Source of the DNA: Lagopus muta
Taxonomy: Eukaryota; Chordata; Aves; Galliformes; Phasianidae
Assembly: GCF_023343835.1 (NCBI RefSeq)
Contig: NC_064438.1
Span: 15,977,077 to 16,041,076 of the forward strand
Length of the DNA: 64,000 nt
Direction: 5' to 3'
Below the pieces are notes generated by a model that worked only from the letters and a program-made list of their open reading frames with translations, had not been told where the DNA came from and made no database searches. The stretch's first letter is position 1. Every line of letters begins with the position of its first letter. The position numbers were made by a program, and so were the translations under genes. Below are positions 52,501 through 63,232 of the stretch, piece by piece.

Positions 52501-54900
52501 TGGGTGGAGGCTCAGGGATTGAGGGCTGCAAGGACAGCAAGAGCAGAACTGGAAGAAGTAAAAGCCATGAAGCCATGCTACGTGGAGGGAGCTTATACAT
52601 CTGTAGGCTTAGAAATGACAGTGTACCCAGAAGTATTATCTACCTACAACCATCCGTCTGAGCAACAGCTCTACCTAGCTCTCCTGCCCCTGGTTCTCAG
52701 AGACAAACGAAGCAGAGCTCATCTCTCCCTCCCTTTTTTTTTTTTAATTTTATTAAGGATTATGCAGCATTAGTCACACAGTTCCTGACATAGGCCTCCA
52801 GGCAAGTCTTGCTTCTGAGCCGGGAGCAATCTCATCTGCACCCTCACCCCAAAACCACCAGTTCTGCTGGCACCCAGCATGGACAGAAAAGCACAGTTAA
52901 AACCCTTACGCTCCAGTCTCATCCTTCACAGAAATACCCAGTGCTGCTTCTCTACTTTATACGTTTGGGGTTTTCTTCCCCGAAAACAGCACAAGGCTTT
53001 GAGTTTCCATGGCATTCAAATCAATTAACCAGCCAAGCATCTCCAACCGCCCTGTTCTCAGTTCTCCTGATAACTGTTACCATGTAGAGCACACGCACTC
53101 CCCAGAAACATCCCGAAGCATCTTTAACAAAGCCATAAATTTTATTGCAAAGCTCGAGCTTTTGCCTCAGCAGAAATTCATCTTACATCAGTTACAAGAA
53201 AACAAAACAACCAGACAAACCTGACTGATTAATTCAAGGCAGTTTTAACACAGCAGACATCAGCAGGCATTTTCAAGTCAGCTGCAACCTGCTGAAGCCA
53301 CAGCCCTCATGCTGGGCAGGACACTTTATCTCAAACAGCTCCCCTTTGCCCCTCTCAATTAAATGGGCTCACTGGCAGGTCTGACACACCTCAGAGCTGG
53401 CCACGAAGGAGCAGGGCTGGAGCCTGATAAGCAGCAGGACGATCCCTCCCGAAAGGGTAGCAGCTGCAAGGGTTTTATCACAAAGCCACAGCACAAAGCT
53501 CCCAAGTTTGGATGGTTCTTGTCTGCCTATACTGAAGGAGAAGTTTTTGTTGCCACTAAGCTGAAAGCACAGCCTCAAGTCAAACTCCAATAGTCAAATC
53601 TTCCACAGTTTTCCAAAAGCCTCACTTGACATCCTCCCACTTTCCACCCCCACCCACTCGATCTCACCCCAAGCAGCCTCCACTGGGTCCTTTCACATAC
53701 AAGGCGTCAGCACGGAGCTGCCAGGTCACCTCTTGAGCTCCTCAGAGCTGAGCAAATGCAGCCAGAAGGTCTCCAGGCTCAGAAATAAGGGAGAACCCAG
53801 AGGAGCTGGCTCCCTGATGTCGCGACATGAATATCCAGTTGCTTGTAGTTTTTCAACACACATCATAGTAGAGCCCAGCCAGTGCTAAAATTCTAGCAGT
53901 CTCTAGTTTCAGCCCATCCACCAGGTCGGTTTGCAGTGCTACAGCAGTTTGAGCACAAAAGGAACTCAGTTCAAGGAAGCTAGGCAGAGACAGCACACAT
54001 CGAGCCTGCTGTGGGACTGACACCTTAAGCTTAAGGCAGTCAAAAGGTGAGGCCACCAGGCTCCATTAGCTCAACTTCCAGATGTGGAGAGCAAACAGGA
54101 GAATGGGCTGGGAGTCTCTGGGAGGCCAATGGTGCCAGCACCAGCCCTCCTCCCAGGGAGCTGTGCGATGGGTTGGGACAGCAACAGCTCAGCACTGGCA
54201 CAGCCACTCAGGCAATGATGTGGCAATGTGATGGGGATGCAGATGTGGCTCAAAAATACTTCAGTAAAGCACAGTGCCAGCACAGGGCCACCCCAGCTGT
54301 TGTTGCCTTGGCACAAGCAATTGAGAGGTGATTTAACCGAGGACCAGGGACGTGAGAGCCACCAAGCAAATCAACACTGAGCTGCAGGTTTCCCTGTGAA
54401 ACTCATGAGGCAAGTCAGCAAGCCAAGAAAATACCAATGCTTTGAAACAATTTTGGCAACTGTACCTGGTTAGCACTGCAATCGGCACCAGTAAGCACAC
54501 GCAGAGCTTGTGACCTACTTCTAACTTTACCACCCACATTACATCCTCCCTGGTAAGTCACCTCTGTTCTGGCAGTGATGCTCTCACCACTGCTTTTGAC
54601 TCATGAAACTGACGGGGAAGGGAAGAAGCAAGACGGTAGGAACAACTCAACCCAGAGACTACAACCACAGGTTTTCAAGAAACTAAATTTCTGCCTGAAA
54701 TCCCTAAACACACTGCTCCTTCTCTTACCAACTGCCCTGCTGCCTGCTCTGTACTGAAATCATTGGCAACTCACTGCTGGCACAGATTTGCTGCTGAGAT
54801 TAGTAGCGATTAAAACAGGGAAGGACATGCTGAAAAATTTCACTTCGGGAAAAGAAAGTCACACAACTATATTAAAACATGAGCAAAAAGCACATAAAGT

Positions 54901-54959
54901 ACAGTTGGAGTAGATGATTGTAGCACTTGGTCCCAACCTTAATGATGCTATGATTCTAA
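54901..54959 (+). mobile_element. CR1 3'-terminal remnant, plus orientation
   Basis: AGTTGGAGTAGATGATTG...GGTCCCAACCTTAATGATGCTATGATTCTA is a typical CR1 3' terminus; nothing of the element's body is left. Confidence 0.75.
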
Positions 54960-56254
54960 GCATGCCCCTAGCCCACGTGCTGAGTCCCAAGGAACGCGGC
55001 TGCTGTGGGGCAGGAGATTTAAGAACCAGAGCTGAGGCTTGATGAAGTCCTGCTGCGTTCCATCTTCACACTGTGTAAAGCTGAATGGTCAGACAGCGCT
55101 GGCTCTCGTGCCTGATTTCCAGGATCCAAGCCACGGGGAGAGCTAAAAATATCCCAATTAACCATTCCTTTCCAACGCGGATAATACCCTGCCACTAGAG
55201 TATATTGTATGACTGCAGACAGGAAGATGCGGTCTGCAAACAAAAAGAAGTAGCAAACTGAGAAAAGAACCAGCCAGGAGAGTCACCTCTGAAATCAAGT
55301 GTGGGCCACACCACCAAAAAACATGCAGAGGATGTGCTAAATGTGCCAAAACTCCTGCTGTGGCTCCAATGCAATCGCAAGCTTTCACCCTGACCTGACA
55401 CACACACAGTAACGCTTCCGTGCTGTCTGCCCTGCCCTGGTGACACACAGAGCTCATTGGGGACACGTCCCTTTCGAGCCATCTCCCAGCTGTTGGCTGT
55501 GCCCTATGTCATCCTGCACGCCACGAGTTAAAGCAGGAAGCCTCCATTTGTGGTACAATCCACGACAAGCAGACTGCTAGGCTCCAAGAGGCAGCACGGC
55601 TCCAGAGCCAAGCATTTCTTCACACACGTTTCATAGTGGTTTTTTCCACTACCCAATCTTTACGCTGACATCTACACTTTTAAATACCAGCTGTGGGTAA
55701 GTCAGGGGTACGCTGACAGCAGCACACCGGGGAGAACCAGCAAATCCTCTCGGTTCAAGGCTGAGCACAGGCTTTATGGTAGAATTACATCTATCTCCCA
55801 GGCACGGGGCTACCATTAATGGAATTAGCAGGCACGCTGCCTCAGCCTTACTGAGGCGGGATGGGGTGGCAGCTGGCCAGCCCCATCCAACTCCATCCAC
55901 ACCGCCTGCCCAGCTTTGCCGTCTGCCTTAATGAGCCCAACACATGACGAGGACTTGGAACAAAAGAAGAAAACATGAGCTGCCCAGGACAATCAATATC
56001 TCTCTAGGAACACCCAGGCCCCGCGTCAGCAATCCTTCAGTCTCACTGAGGTCTCAAGCAGCACAGGATGGAAATGTGTGACAGCGGTGCCAGAGCAAGC
56101 CCATTGTTGAGGAGCACATCCAGCCATCCCACAACTGCAGAGAGCGCACAAGTCCTGGCATCTGTTCCAAAAGCATTGCAGAAAACACAGAGCACTCCTT
56201 CCAAGGCAAATCACAGCAAAGCAGCCAAGACTTCGCCATGGACACTGCCCTGCA

Positions 56255-56967
56255 CGAGGTTCAACAATGCCAAACTCAAAGTCCTACAGCTGGGGAGAAA
56301 TAACAACATGCACCAGTACAGGTTAGGGGCTGACCTGCTGGGGAGCAGCTCTGCAGAGATGGGGCTGGGTGTCTTGGTTGACCAACAGCTGACCACAGGT
56401 TGACCATGAGCCAGCAGTGTGCCCTTGTGGCCAAGAAGGCCAATGGCATCCTGAGGCATGTAAAAAAGAGCATGGCCAGCAGGTTGATGGAAGTAGTTCT
56501 CTCCCTCTAGTCCAGGTGAGGCCACATCTGGAGTACTGAGACCAGTTCAGGGTTCTGCAGTTCAAGAAAGATGAGGAACTTCTAGAGGGAGTCCAGTGGA
56601 GGATCACAAAGATGTCTGGGGCCTGGAGCATCGCCTATGAGGAAAGGCTGAGAAACCTGGGACAGTTTTCAGTCTGGAGAAGACTGAGAGGGGATCTTAT
56701 CAGTGCTTACAAATATCGAAACGGTAGGAGTCCAGTGGATGGAGCTCTTTTTAACAATGCCCAGTGATAGAGTGCACTGAGCACAAACTGGAACATAAGA
56801 AGTTCCACCTGAACATGAGGAAGAACTTCTTCATTGTGACCGTGACAGAGCACTGGAACAGGCTGCTCAAAGAGGCTGTGGGGTCTCCTGGAGACCTTCC
56901 TGTGTAAACCTACTTTAGTAGGGGGTTGGACTTGATGATCTTCCAACCCCTATGATTCTGTGATTCC
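56255..56967 (+). mobile_element. CR1 fragment with ORF2 C-terminus, 0.7 kb, plus orientation
   Basis: The longest transposon remnant here. Broken frames encode pieces of the CR1 reverse-transcriptase protein C-terminus: FNNAKLKVLQLGR, LGVLVDQQL, then after stops the LRRDL-type and HLNMRKNFF, EHWNRLL motifs. It ends in GGTTGGACTTGATGATCTTCCAACCCC-TATGATTCTGTGATTCC, the CR1 3' terminus. Stops and frameshifts make it non-functional. It lies about 1.6 kb from the candidate first exon. Confidence 0.93.
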
Positions 56968-57018
56968 ATCATGCATGAACTATCACATAGCCATGTTGAG
57001 AAACATGCATGGCATGAC

Positions 57019-57042
57019 CTTAAATCATCCCTTAAATCATCC
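57019..57042 (+). repeat. Twelve-base tandem duplication
   Basis: CTTAAATCATCC occurs twice head to tail, about 50 bases after the CR1 3' end. Confidence 0.9.
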
Positions 57043-57651
57043 CTGCACTACCTCAAAAAAGACAAGTAGGAGCACCACAAGCCACCAAAAGCCAACAGAG
57101 ATACAGCAAGAAAACATACTGCAAAGCCCAGAGCGCATCATAACTCAGCATCCCTGGGGACAGTTCTTTGCACAAAGTTGCCATAGATTAGGGCTTTTCT
57201 TCCCTAGACACCTGCCAAGAGACTTCTCTGTCACACGCAGGGAGCATGAGTAGAAGACAGAGATTCATCAGCGCTCAGTGTTTGCCTGCATCAGTACATG
57301 AGGAACAAATGAAGGAGACTGGGAATGGGGCTGATGGAGCACAGCTGAAGTCAGTGCCCTCGTACCCCACACCTGCACTTGCTCTGCAGCTGCTCTCTGC
57401 AGCAAAGGGGGCAGGAAGGCAGGCTGCCTCGTGACAGGAAAAACCCTCGCAGCACTGAGGAGGTGAAACCTCACATCTGAGAGCATTTGTGCAAAGTGCA
57501 GCCAACTCACAGCACGAAATGTTTCTTCCAACTCTACAGAGTCCAGCAGACATTTTGCAAAAATAAGCAGGGGAAACACCATGCCTGGCACCTCAGGAAG
57601 GTGGGGATTGCCAGGAGGGATACTCACAAGAACCTCCCAGTTTCTGTGCAT

Positions 57652-57673
57652 TAAAATAAATAAATAAATAAAA
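57652..57673 (+). repeat. (TAAA)n microsatellite
   Basis: Four TAAA units with A-rich flanks. Confidence 0.9.
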
Positions 57674-58578
57674 TGAAGGGCAAGTGCACACGGTCCTGCA
57701 GCTCAGTGGGACAGATGTCAAAGAGAGAGGGGGACGACTGGGAAAGGAATGATGCACGTGCAATGCTCTCCAGGCTGGCAAGCAGGGGGAAAGCTCACAC
57801 GGGGTTAAAATAATGGCTAAGGTAGGGGCTGTCAGAACTGTGAGTCAAGCTCCCAGTCAGTCAGGAAGGCAGGCAGGCTGCGGAGGGGTGTGGTGGCGGT
57901 TGTTTGGTCGCTGCCATTTGGGTTTTTTTTGAAGATAAATGTGTTTGCTGGCTGATCTCCCCTTGGCTGAAACACAAGTAAGAGAGCAGCCCGCAGCCAG
58001 GAAAACAAGCAGCGAGAGGCAGGAGGGCTTCTGAAGAGCTGCAAGCGTGCTGCTTGGGCCCTTCAAAGAAAGATGCAACAATAAAAAGGACACGTAAACT
58101 TAAACTTCCTAGTGGTGTCGATAAGATAGCATTCAGACCAGACACTAATGTGAGACAAAACCCATTCTCACACCAGAACCTGTCAAGGAAGAGCGATAAA
58201 CAGCAGAAGAGCGGATCTACACACCGGCGCCGCCCGCAGCACAGCCGCACAGCTCCGGACCCGCTGCCGCTCCCGCAGTCCCGGCGCGGCGCCCGCCACA
58301 CGCCGCCCCGCCGTCCCGCAGCCCCTCGCAGCCGCCACGCGAGAACAGCAGGGAACGCAACGACTTCTCCGCCTCGGGAAGACCGTAGCTCCATTCCGGG
58401 GGGTTCTCCGCGCGGGGAAAGGGGGATGCGGTGGCAGTACGGCGGGAACCTGGGGAGCGGCAGAGGCGCGCAGAGCCCCCCGCATCCCCCGCCCGGACAC
58501 CCTCACACACACCGACATCCTCCCGCGCGCCCCCCCCGCACAAAGCCCCGCGATGCTCCGCGCCCCGCCGCTCCTCAC

Positions 58579-58700
58579 CACAGGCGGGCGGCCGGCAGCT
58601 CCCAGCCTCGCCGCGCATCCCATCCTCCGGCGCGCGCCCCAATGCCCGGCCCGGCCCGCGCGCTCTTTCGCGCAGGCGCAGTGGGAGGCCGCGCGGGGCC
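58579..58700 (-). other. Candidate first exon of the TBC gene (5' UTR, possibly coding)
   Basis: In the CpG island, the minus strand has a clear donor, CTGTG|GTGAGG, at 58578-58573. Upstream of it are the NRF1-like and BANP-like motifs expected near a TSS. The upper end at about 58700 is only an estimate. Two ATGs lie close to the donor: 58623-58621 and, five bases on, 58618-58616. The second one reads MRGEAGSCRPPAC and ends in phase 1. Joined to the 11628 exon it gives GCT (Ala) and continues in frame into ASDMKKD. The first ATG would give a short frame ending just after the junction. The phase match supports the splice but has about a one-in-three chance of arising by accident, and the exon is not proven without transcripts. 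Confidence 0.5.
58670..58679. promoter_or_regulatory. NRF1-like site
   Basis: GCGCAGGCGC fits the GCGCANGCGC pattern of NRF1 sites. It lies in the same island, about 45 bases from the BANP-type palindrome. Inferred from sequence only. Confidence 0.5.
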
Positions 58701-58725
58701 GAGTGTTCCAGGCGAGGTGGCAGCG

Positions 58726-58735
58726 TCTCGCGAGA
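58726..58735. promoter_or_regulatory. TCTCGCGAGA palindrome (BANP-type CGCG element)
   Basis: A perfect ten-base palindrome, TCTCGCGAGA. This motif is known as a strong activating element in vertebrate CpG-island promoters, bound by BANP when unmethylated and usually sited within tens of bases of the TSS. It lies 39 bases before the tRNA-Ala gene and about 150 bases upstream of the minus-strand donor, which fits a TSS for the RabGAP near 58.7 kb. Confidence 0.75.
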
Positions 58736-58774
58736 CGAGAATAGAGGAGGCACGAGAGAAGTGAACAGACGGGT

Positions 58775-58847
58775 GGGGAATTAGCTCAAATGGTAGAGCG
58801 CTCGCTTAGCATGCGAGAGGTAGCGGGATCGATGCCCGCATTCTCCA
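58775..58847 (+). tRNA. tRNA-Ala (AGC anticodon)
   Basis: A complete 73-base cloverleaf. The acceptor stem GGGGAAT (58775-58781) pairs with ATTCTCC (58840-58846) and carries the G3:U70 wobble (58777/58844) that identifies tRNA-Ala to its synthetase; the discriminator base is A58847. The D stem is GCTC/GAGC (58784-58787, 58796-58799). The anticodon stem is CTCGC/GCGAG with loop TTAGCAT, anticodon AGC at 58808-58810. The T stem is GCGGG/CCCGC with loop ATCGATG. All stems are fully paired and there is no intron. Internal A and B boxes are present and a T5 run follows at once. It should be functional: it carries alanine to GCT (and, with inosine at the wobble position, GCC and GCA) codons in the cytosol. 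Confidence 0.97.
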
Positions 58848-58848
58848 G

Positions 58849-58853
58849 TTTTT
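58849..58853 (+). terminator. Pol III terminator (T5)
   Basis: TTTTT begins one base after the tRNA discriminator base, giving a very short 3' trailer. Typical RNA polymerase III termination signal. Confidence 0.9.
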
Positions 58854-59034
58854 CTTTCCTCATTCTATACTCAAGGCACCTTCGTTTACTTCATCTTTCT
58901 TGGGCTGGGGGCTGGAGATGGGCGACGCGATCGTAAGGAGTCTGTCCTTATGATCTGTAAATGTATTTTGCTATTAAAAAAAGAAACTTTTTACATATTC
59001 GTTTAAAAAAGACTCACGGCATTGTAGAAATCAT

Positions 59035-59545
59035 TTAGGATGGAGAAGATCTCTTTGGTTACCAAGTCCGACTGAGCACTGATAGGTGTACCACTTCTCT
59101 AAGGACCACATCTGTATGTCTTCTAAATACCTCCAGGGATGGTGACTCAGCCACTGCCCTGGGCAGCCTGCCGCAATGCCTCACAACCCTCTCCATGAGG
59201 AATTTTTTCCTAATATCCAATCTAACCCCCACCCCCAGTGCAACCTGAGGCCATTACTTCCCATCCTGTTGCTGTTACCCAGGAGAAGACACCCCAACCT
59301 CCCTTCAGGTTGTTGTAGAGAGCGATAAGGTCTGCCCTGAGCCTCCTCCAGTCTGAACAATCCCAGCTCCCTCAGCAACTCACCATCACAGTTGTGCTCC
59401 AGACCCCACACAGCTCCATTGCCCTTCTCTGGACACGCTCCAGGGCCTCAGTGTTCTTCTTGAAGTGAGGGGCTCAACACTGAACACAGCACTCGAGGTT
59501 CGGCCTCACCAGTGCTGAGTACAGGGGGAGGATCAGCTCACACAA
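59035..59545 (-). mobile_element. CR1 fragment, minus orientation
   Basis: The plus strand shows CR1 antisense: CTCCAGGGATGGTGACTCAGCCA, CCTAATATCCAATCTAACCCCC, GTTGTAGAGAGCGATAAGGTCTGCCC, CTTCTCTGGACACGCTCCAGG and ACACAGCACTCGAGGTTCGGCCTCACCAGTGCTGAGTACAGGGG. On the minus strand, broken frames read LILPLYSALVRPNLE and EHNCDGELLRELGLFRLEEA, from the ORF2 C-terminus. Frames are interrupted. It lies 190 bases from the tRNA-Ala gene. Confidence 0.93.
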
Positions 59546-61316
59546 ACAGGCTTTGCAGGGCCACGCTGCACTGCCACGATCTTCTTGGACAGTTAGGGCA
59601 GTGCTGAACCCTGGCTGAGGACCGTGTGCAATTTTCCTCCTCCAGGTTGTAACCACACTCTTTGAAAATCATTCTGTCCTCACCACCCTTCTTTTTAAGC
59701 AGCAAAGCCACGCAAATAGGACGGATCCTAGCTCAAACAACCAGGTTAAAAGAGGATGCATTTCTGCGAAGTGATCATTTTGTATAAATTTCCATGGATT
59801 CTCAGTGGAGAGAGACTGCTTTGCTGACACCTCCCAACCCCTTCCAGAAAATAACAGCCAGACTGAAGTCTGAAAGGCAGATGAGTGGATGGAGGTGAAG
59901 AGTTTGTTCTCATCTTTTAAGAGTGATTTATACTGAGGATTTGGAGTCCCGGACAAACTCATGCAATAACCAGCTGTCACTGCAGCAGTCTTCAAAGCTG
60001 TATAAATGGTTCAAATATTCGTGTGCAGCAGGATTTAATGGGAACTTGAGATCTGTCACAGCCCCCTCTTTCATCAGCTGCTGCACAGCCGATGTAAGGA
60101 GACTCCAAGGCGAAATATGGGTGCATTTATGGTCTGATTCTCTCTTTCCCCCACTAGCTGCAAAGAACAGCTTCACCCATTCACCCGCTCCAGCCCTGGA
60201 CCTTTGTCCCCTGGGTGACTGCAGCCCTGAGAGCCCGAATGTGCACAGCTGGGGCTGCACCGCCCTCTGCAGCTCGGCTGCTGCTGTGCTGAGCAGCTCC
60301 TCCATCAGCTCAGAGCTCTGGAGCCTCTCTCGTTAACTAACAGCGTGCTTCTTGTCCAGCCAAGCAGTGACCACAGCCAGAAACTGTACGCCTTAGGACA
60401 ATATATTGCACAAATACTCAAAGCACTATTTCCTTATAACAACCCCCACCCCCAAAATAAACGCAGTACGAAACAAAGAGAGCAGTTTCTCTATTACGAG
60501 AACAAGACGACCACATCAGAGAGCCAAACCATTCCTCCTAATGGCTTTCTTGTGGGAATCTCTGCTGAGCCGTCACAGCACAGAGCCACCATATGTTTGC
60601 ACACATGCAGCTGGGGAGCGTTTGCTCCCATTTGTCAGGAGCTCAAAGCTTGCAACCCCAGGCCACTTGCTTGCCAGCAGCATGTGCTGATCGACCTCCC
60701 CTGTGCTGTTCCTGTGGCACTGTGGCTCTGAGTCCTGGTATCAGATTCTCCACCCCGGCTCCACAGATGCTGGGGCTGCTTTTTCCCTTCCAAGAGCTTT
60801 ATCAGCCTGCTGGCTCTTGAGGAATGGCCCGCGTTCTGCATTTCCTTCCCCCACAAATCTTCACAAGCTCTAGGAACAAATGGCTCTCAGGCAGAAGGAT
60901 GGGTTGACAGAGAGAGGAAGTGCCAACGGCCAAACCTGGGCTCTGAGTGTGACAGATGGGGCTGGGTGCATTCCTACAACTCGCTGCCACAACTCATGGT
61001 TTGCTGGTAGGCTTCACACGGTCAAGCTAGCAAAAGAGCTGTCATTACCCTGAAAATTCTAATGTTTTTAATTGCAATTAAGCGCACACACAAAGGCATG
61101 GTGAGAGCAGAGAGGACAGAATGGCAGAGTGCTGGAGGGCAGAAAGACAGAGCTTTCAGCTTATGCTAATGAGTTTAATTCTGAGACAATTTAAGTAGCT
61201 GTCTGGATTGCTTGCTCTAGGTCATGTGCATATGGACATCAGCTTTAATATAAAGTCATCTTAAATGCAGAGATGTGTCCTGACCTCTCCAGGACACAGG
61301 GCTGCCCTATGTCCAT
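59546..61316. other. Intergenic DNA, nothing recognised
   Basis: Between the CR1 copy and the next CR1 end. Open frames here (for example 59923-60336 plus and 59669-59995 minus) show no domain-like pattern. The interval 61150-61270 is AT-rich with octamer-like ATGCTAAT and may be regulatory, but this is not supported further. Confidence 0.6.
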
Positions 61317-61375
61317 GGAATCATAGAATGACTTGGGTTGAAAGAGACCTCAAAGATCATCTAGTTCCAACGCCC
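61317..61375 (-). mobile_element. CR1 3'-terminal remnant, minus orientation
   Basis: GGAATCATAGAATGACTTGGGTTG-AAAGAGACCTCAAAGATCATCTAGTTCCAACGCCC is the inverted CR1 3' terminus; sequence beyond it is unrecognisable. Confidence 0.9.
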
Positions 61376-63050
61376 ATGGATAGCGGTGTGCTCTCCTTAA
61401 TGACAGCTTAAAGAAGAGAGAAACCCAGCTGGGAGGCAGGTGTGCGCCATTCCTCCAGGGTGTATTGTATCCTCTGAGTGGGATACCCTGTCTGCTGCAG
61501 AAATGCCATTTGATTGTTCCCAAGATGCCCCCAGTTGTCCCCACAGTGAGGTCAGCAAAGGGGTTTCTGGCTCTGCAAGCAGATCTCCTGCAGTGTGCAC
61601 TTACTGTGTTCCTGTACAGCTCTGTGTTTTGCTCTCTCCACACTGTGTGTAGAGATGACAAAAAGATGCAATTTCAGAGCACTGTTGCAGCCTCTTCCAC
61701 AGACTCCCTTATGCTCATGGCCTTCCTGCCAGGCAAAAAAAGCCATTCCCCACTGCCTGCAGCATTATTCCCCACCCAACTTCTGTTAGTCACCTGCTGG
61801 ATGGCTTGTGCCATCCCAAAACCACACATCCTCTTATCCCTTACATGATTCCTCATGCCCCAGCTCAGACAAACTCAGACCTTGGGAGCAAAGAGATGAG
61901 AAAAGAATGCAAAACAAGGATGCAGGCTTGCTGTGCTGTTATCACACTCACACGGGGCTGTCCATGCAGCCACTCTCCTGCCCCTACAGGAATCCGATGA
62001 CCCAAGGCTGCAGGCCAGAGGACAGCCCGGTGTGAAGCATGGCTCCTGGCACAGGTGGCAGGGACAAATGGCCATCCATGAACATTAAACTGCCTCTGTG
62101 ACCATTGGGTTTTGTGGGAAGCTCGCTCTGGCACCATTGCCAGACTACATCCTGCTGCAACCACTGCCAGCCTTTGGAATTTGCAGTGAAACAGGGCAGT
62201 GATCATTGGTGCCACCCATTCTGCAGTCCATCTACACCAAGGAGGAAAAACACAACCACAACGCAACAACGCCCTTCTCCCTCTAGCAGATACCATGGGC
62301 ACAGCAGAGGTTGCATAGTAACAGCAGAAGGAAAGCATCTGCCTGCCTGCCACGCAGACCTGAGCAGAGAGGTATGTATCAGCATGGCACCAGGCCTGGG
62401 AGCTCCTTAAAATTTCCCTTTCGCTTAGCGAAGGGGAGGATCAAAGGTTCTGCTGTGTCGGAGAGCTGCTGAGTGAGCTGGGGGCACGGGGTGCTTTGTG
62501 GGAGTACAAACATTAGAGAAGCCAAGATTCTGGTGGGTGAGGGAAGGTAGCTCAGTGTGCCATTCAGAGAGCTCTCAGCACTCTGCAGCCTTTCCCTGCC
62601 CTGCCCTGTGAAAGGCTGAAGGAGTTTTCACCATGGTTAGAAGTACCAGGAAACAACAGCAAGTTGGGGAGCAGCCAGTTGTGGGAGGAGGATGAGAACT
62701 GGGTGATGTTGAGTGAGCCCCAGTCCCGGCCATGTGCAGGCAGCACTGCTGCACGGTGTTGGATGGGTGCGTGCAGCCCAGGGCTGCATTTCACATGGCT
62801 TGAAGCAGCACTAATGGAGGGAGCGGGGGAGAAAACTATGCCACTGGGGCTGGGAGAGGGCACGGAGGGCACCATACGTGCCCCTCAAGCTGCCCCCATA
62901 AGCAGCCACCAGAACACTGAGGAATGGGTTTTGTTGTTGTCCCCAAACAGCCCGTAGGAATGAGTCAGTTCCCAGTCCAAGAGGGATATCTCAATGTGTA
63001 ACTTTTGGTTCTCTGGTCCCCCGTGCATGTCTTATCTACAGCGATGTGCC
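61376..63050. other. Intergenic DNA upstream of the second CpG island, nothing recognised
   Basis: No exon, RNA gene or transposon recognised. The open frames (such as 61865-62353 minus, 162 codons) are cysteine- and tryptophan-rich without a recognisable fold, and have no splice or start support. Confidence 0.6.
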
Positions 63051-63068
63051 CTGGTGCCTCTGCTCTGA

Positions 63069-63110
63069 GGGTGGGGGATTAGAGGGGTGGGGGAAAATAG
63101 GGGTAGAGGG
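63069..63110 (+). promoter_or_regulatory. G-quadruplex-prone segment
   Basis: Six runs of three or more G (63069-71, 63073-77, 63084-87, 63089-93, 63100-103, 63108-110) are separated by loops of one to six bases, meeting the usual G3+N1-7 rule. It lies at the upstream end of the polypurine tract. Structure predicted only. Confidence 0.6.
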
Positions 63111-63162
63111 TAATGAGGGAGAAAGGATGAGAAAGAAGGGAGAAAAGAGGAAGAAAAGAGCC

Positions 63163-63232
63163 GGGAGAAAGGAAAAAAAAGGGAAGGGGAAAGAAAGGAG
63201 AAGGAAGAGGGGGAAAGAAAAGAGAGGGGAAA
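63163..63232 (+). repeat. Pure polypurine run, 70 bases, inside a longer GA-rich tract
   Basis: Bases 63163-63232 contain only A and G. With the 32-base purine run before it (63129-63160), only two pyrimidines (CC at 63161-63162) occur in 104 bases. The wider tract, about 63067-63345, is strongly GA-biased. Homopurine-homopyrimidine DNA of this length can form triplex (H-DNA). It sits directly upstream of the right-hand CpG island. The 187-207 codon frames across it on the minus strand are low-complexity Ser/Pro/Phe/Leu translations of the tract. Confidence 0.95.

Larger units (their letters stand above)
11629..58578 (-). other. Inferred first intron, about 47 kb
   Basis: If the promoter is the 58.6 kb island, this whole stretch is the first intron, a common layout for regulatory introns in vertebrate genes. 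It holds CR1 remnants near 13.9, 18.5, 19.2-19.4, 33.7-33.97, 40.0-40.2, 54.9 and 56.25-56.97 kb, several purine or A-rich tracts, and four exon-like islands described separately (12.6-12.9, 23.85, 25.5-26.0 and 27.2 kb). Between these I see no RNA gene, coding exon or recognisable LTR element. Open frames of up to 200 codons (for example 37222-37824 and 34110-34622, both plus strand) lack any domain-like pattern. If an alternative promoter exists at 27.2 kb, the intron would be 15.5 kb for that isoform. Confidence 0.5.
1..58700 (-). other. Gene span: USP6NL/TBC1D3-family TBC RabGAP, 5' part
   Basis: Six coding exons on the minus strand, all bounded by GT-AG sites and joined in compatible phases, form one gene that continues past the left edge. 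Assembled exons give 163 residues plus a split Lys codon: an N-terminal segment with the PWEDADF and [11 protein letters not shown] blocks, a helical linker (EIERVDKWLKMLKKWSKY), then the start of the TBC domain ([16 protein letters not shown]) and the arginine-finger motif IDLDVNRTF with Arg149. TBC proteins of this family stimulate GTP hydrolysis by Rab GTPases; USP6NL itself acts on Rab5-type Rabs and binds EPS8. As I remember the human proteins, the [11 protein letters not shown] and [21 protein letters not shown] blocks resemble USP6NL, while YEKG, DKWLKMLKKWSKYRNSDK and the [19 protein letters not shown] stretch resemble TBC1D3/USP6. I therefore call it a paralog of USP6NL and assign no symbol. 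The upper boundary rests on an inferred first exon. Confidence 0.85.
58205..58770. promoter_or_regulatory. CpG island with probable promoter of the TBC gene
   Basis: Base composition changes sharply at about 58205: CG dinucleotides are frequent up to about 58770, against an AT-rich, CpG-poor background. The segment contains a BANP-type palindrome, an NRF1-like site and GC-rich stretches but no TATA box, typical of broad housekeeping promoters. A minus-strand donor at 58578 makes the minus strand the more likely direction. On the plus side the tRNA gene begins at 58775. Long frames across this segment on both strands (such as 58054-58764 plus and 57861-58394 minus) are proline/arginine/alanine-rich artefacts of GC content. 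Confidence 0.75.

Noticed and set aside
55019-55243. Minus-strand frame after a good acceptor-like site at about 55228
   Set aside because: The acceptor is good, but no donor or downstream partner exon was found, and the frame has no recognisable pattern.
57861-58394. 177-codon minus-strand frame at the island edge
   Set aside because: Begins in GC-rich sequence and ends in AT-rich intron with no change in coding signal; no recognised motif.
58054-58764. 236-codon plus-strand frame across the CpG island
   Set aside because: Arg/Pro/Ala/Ser-rich translation caused by GC content, with overlapping long frames on both strands and no domain or start support.
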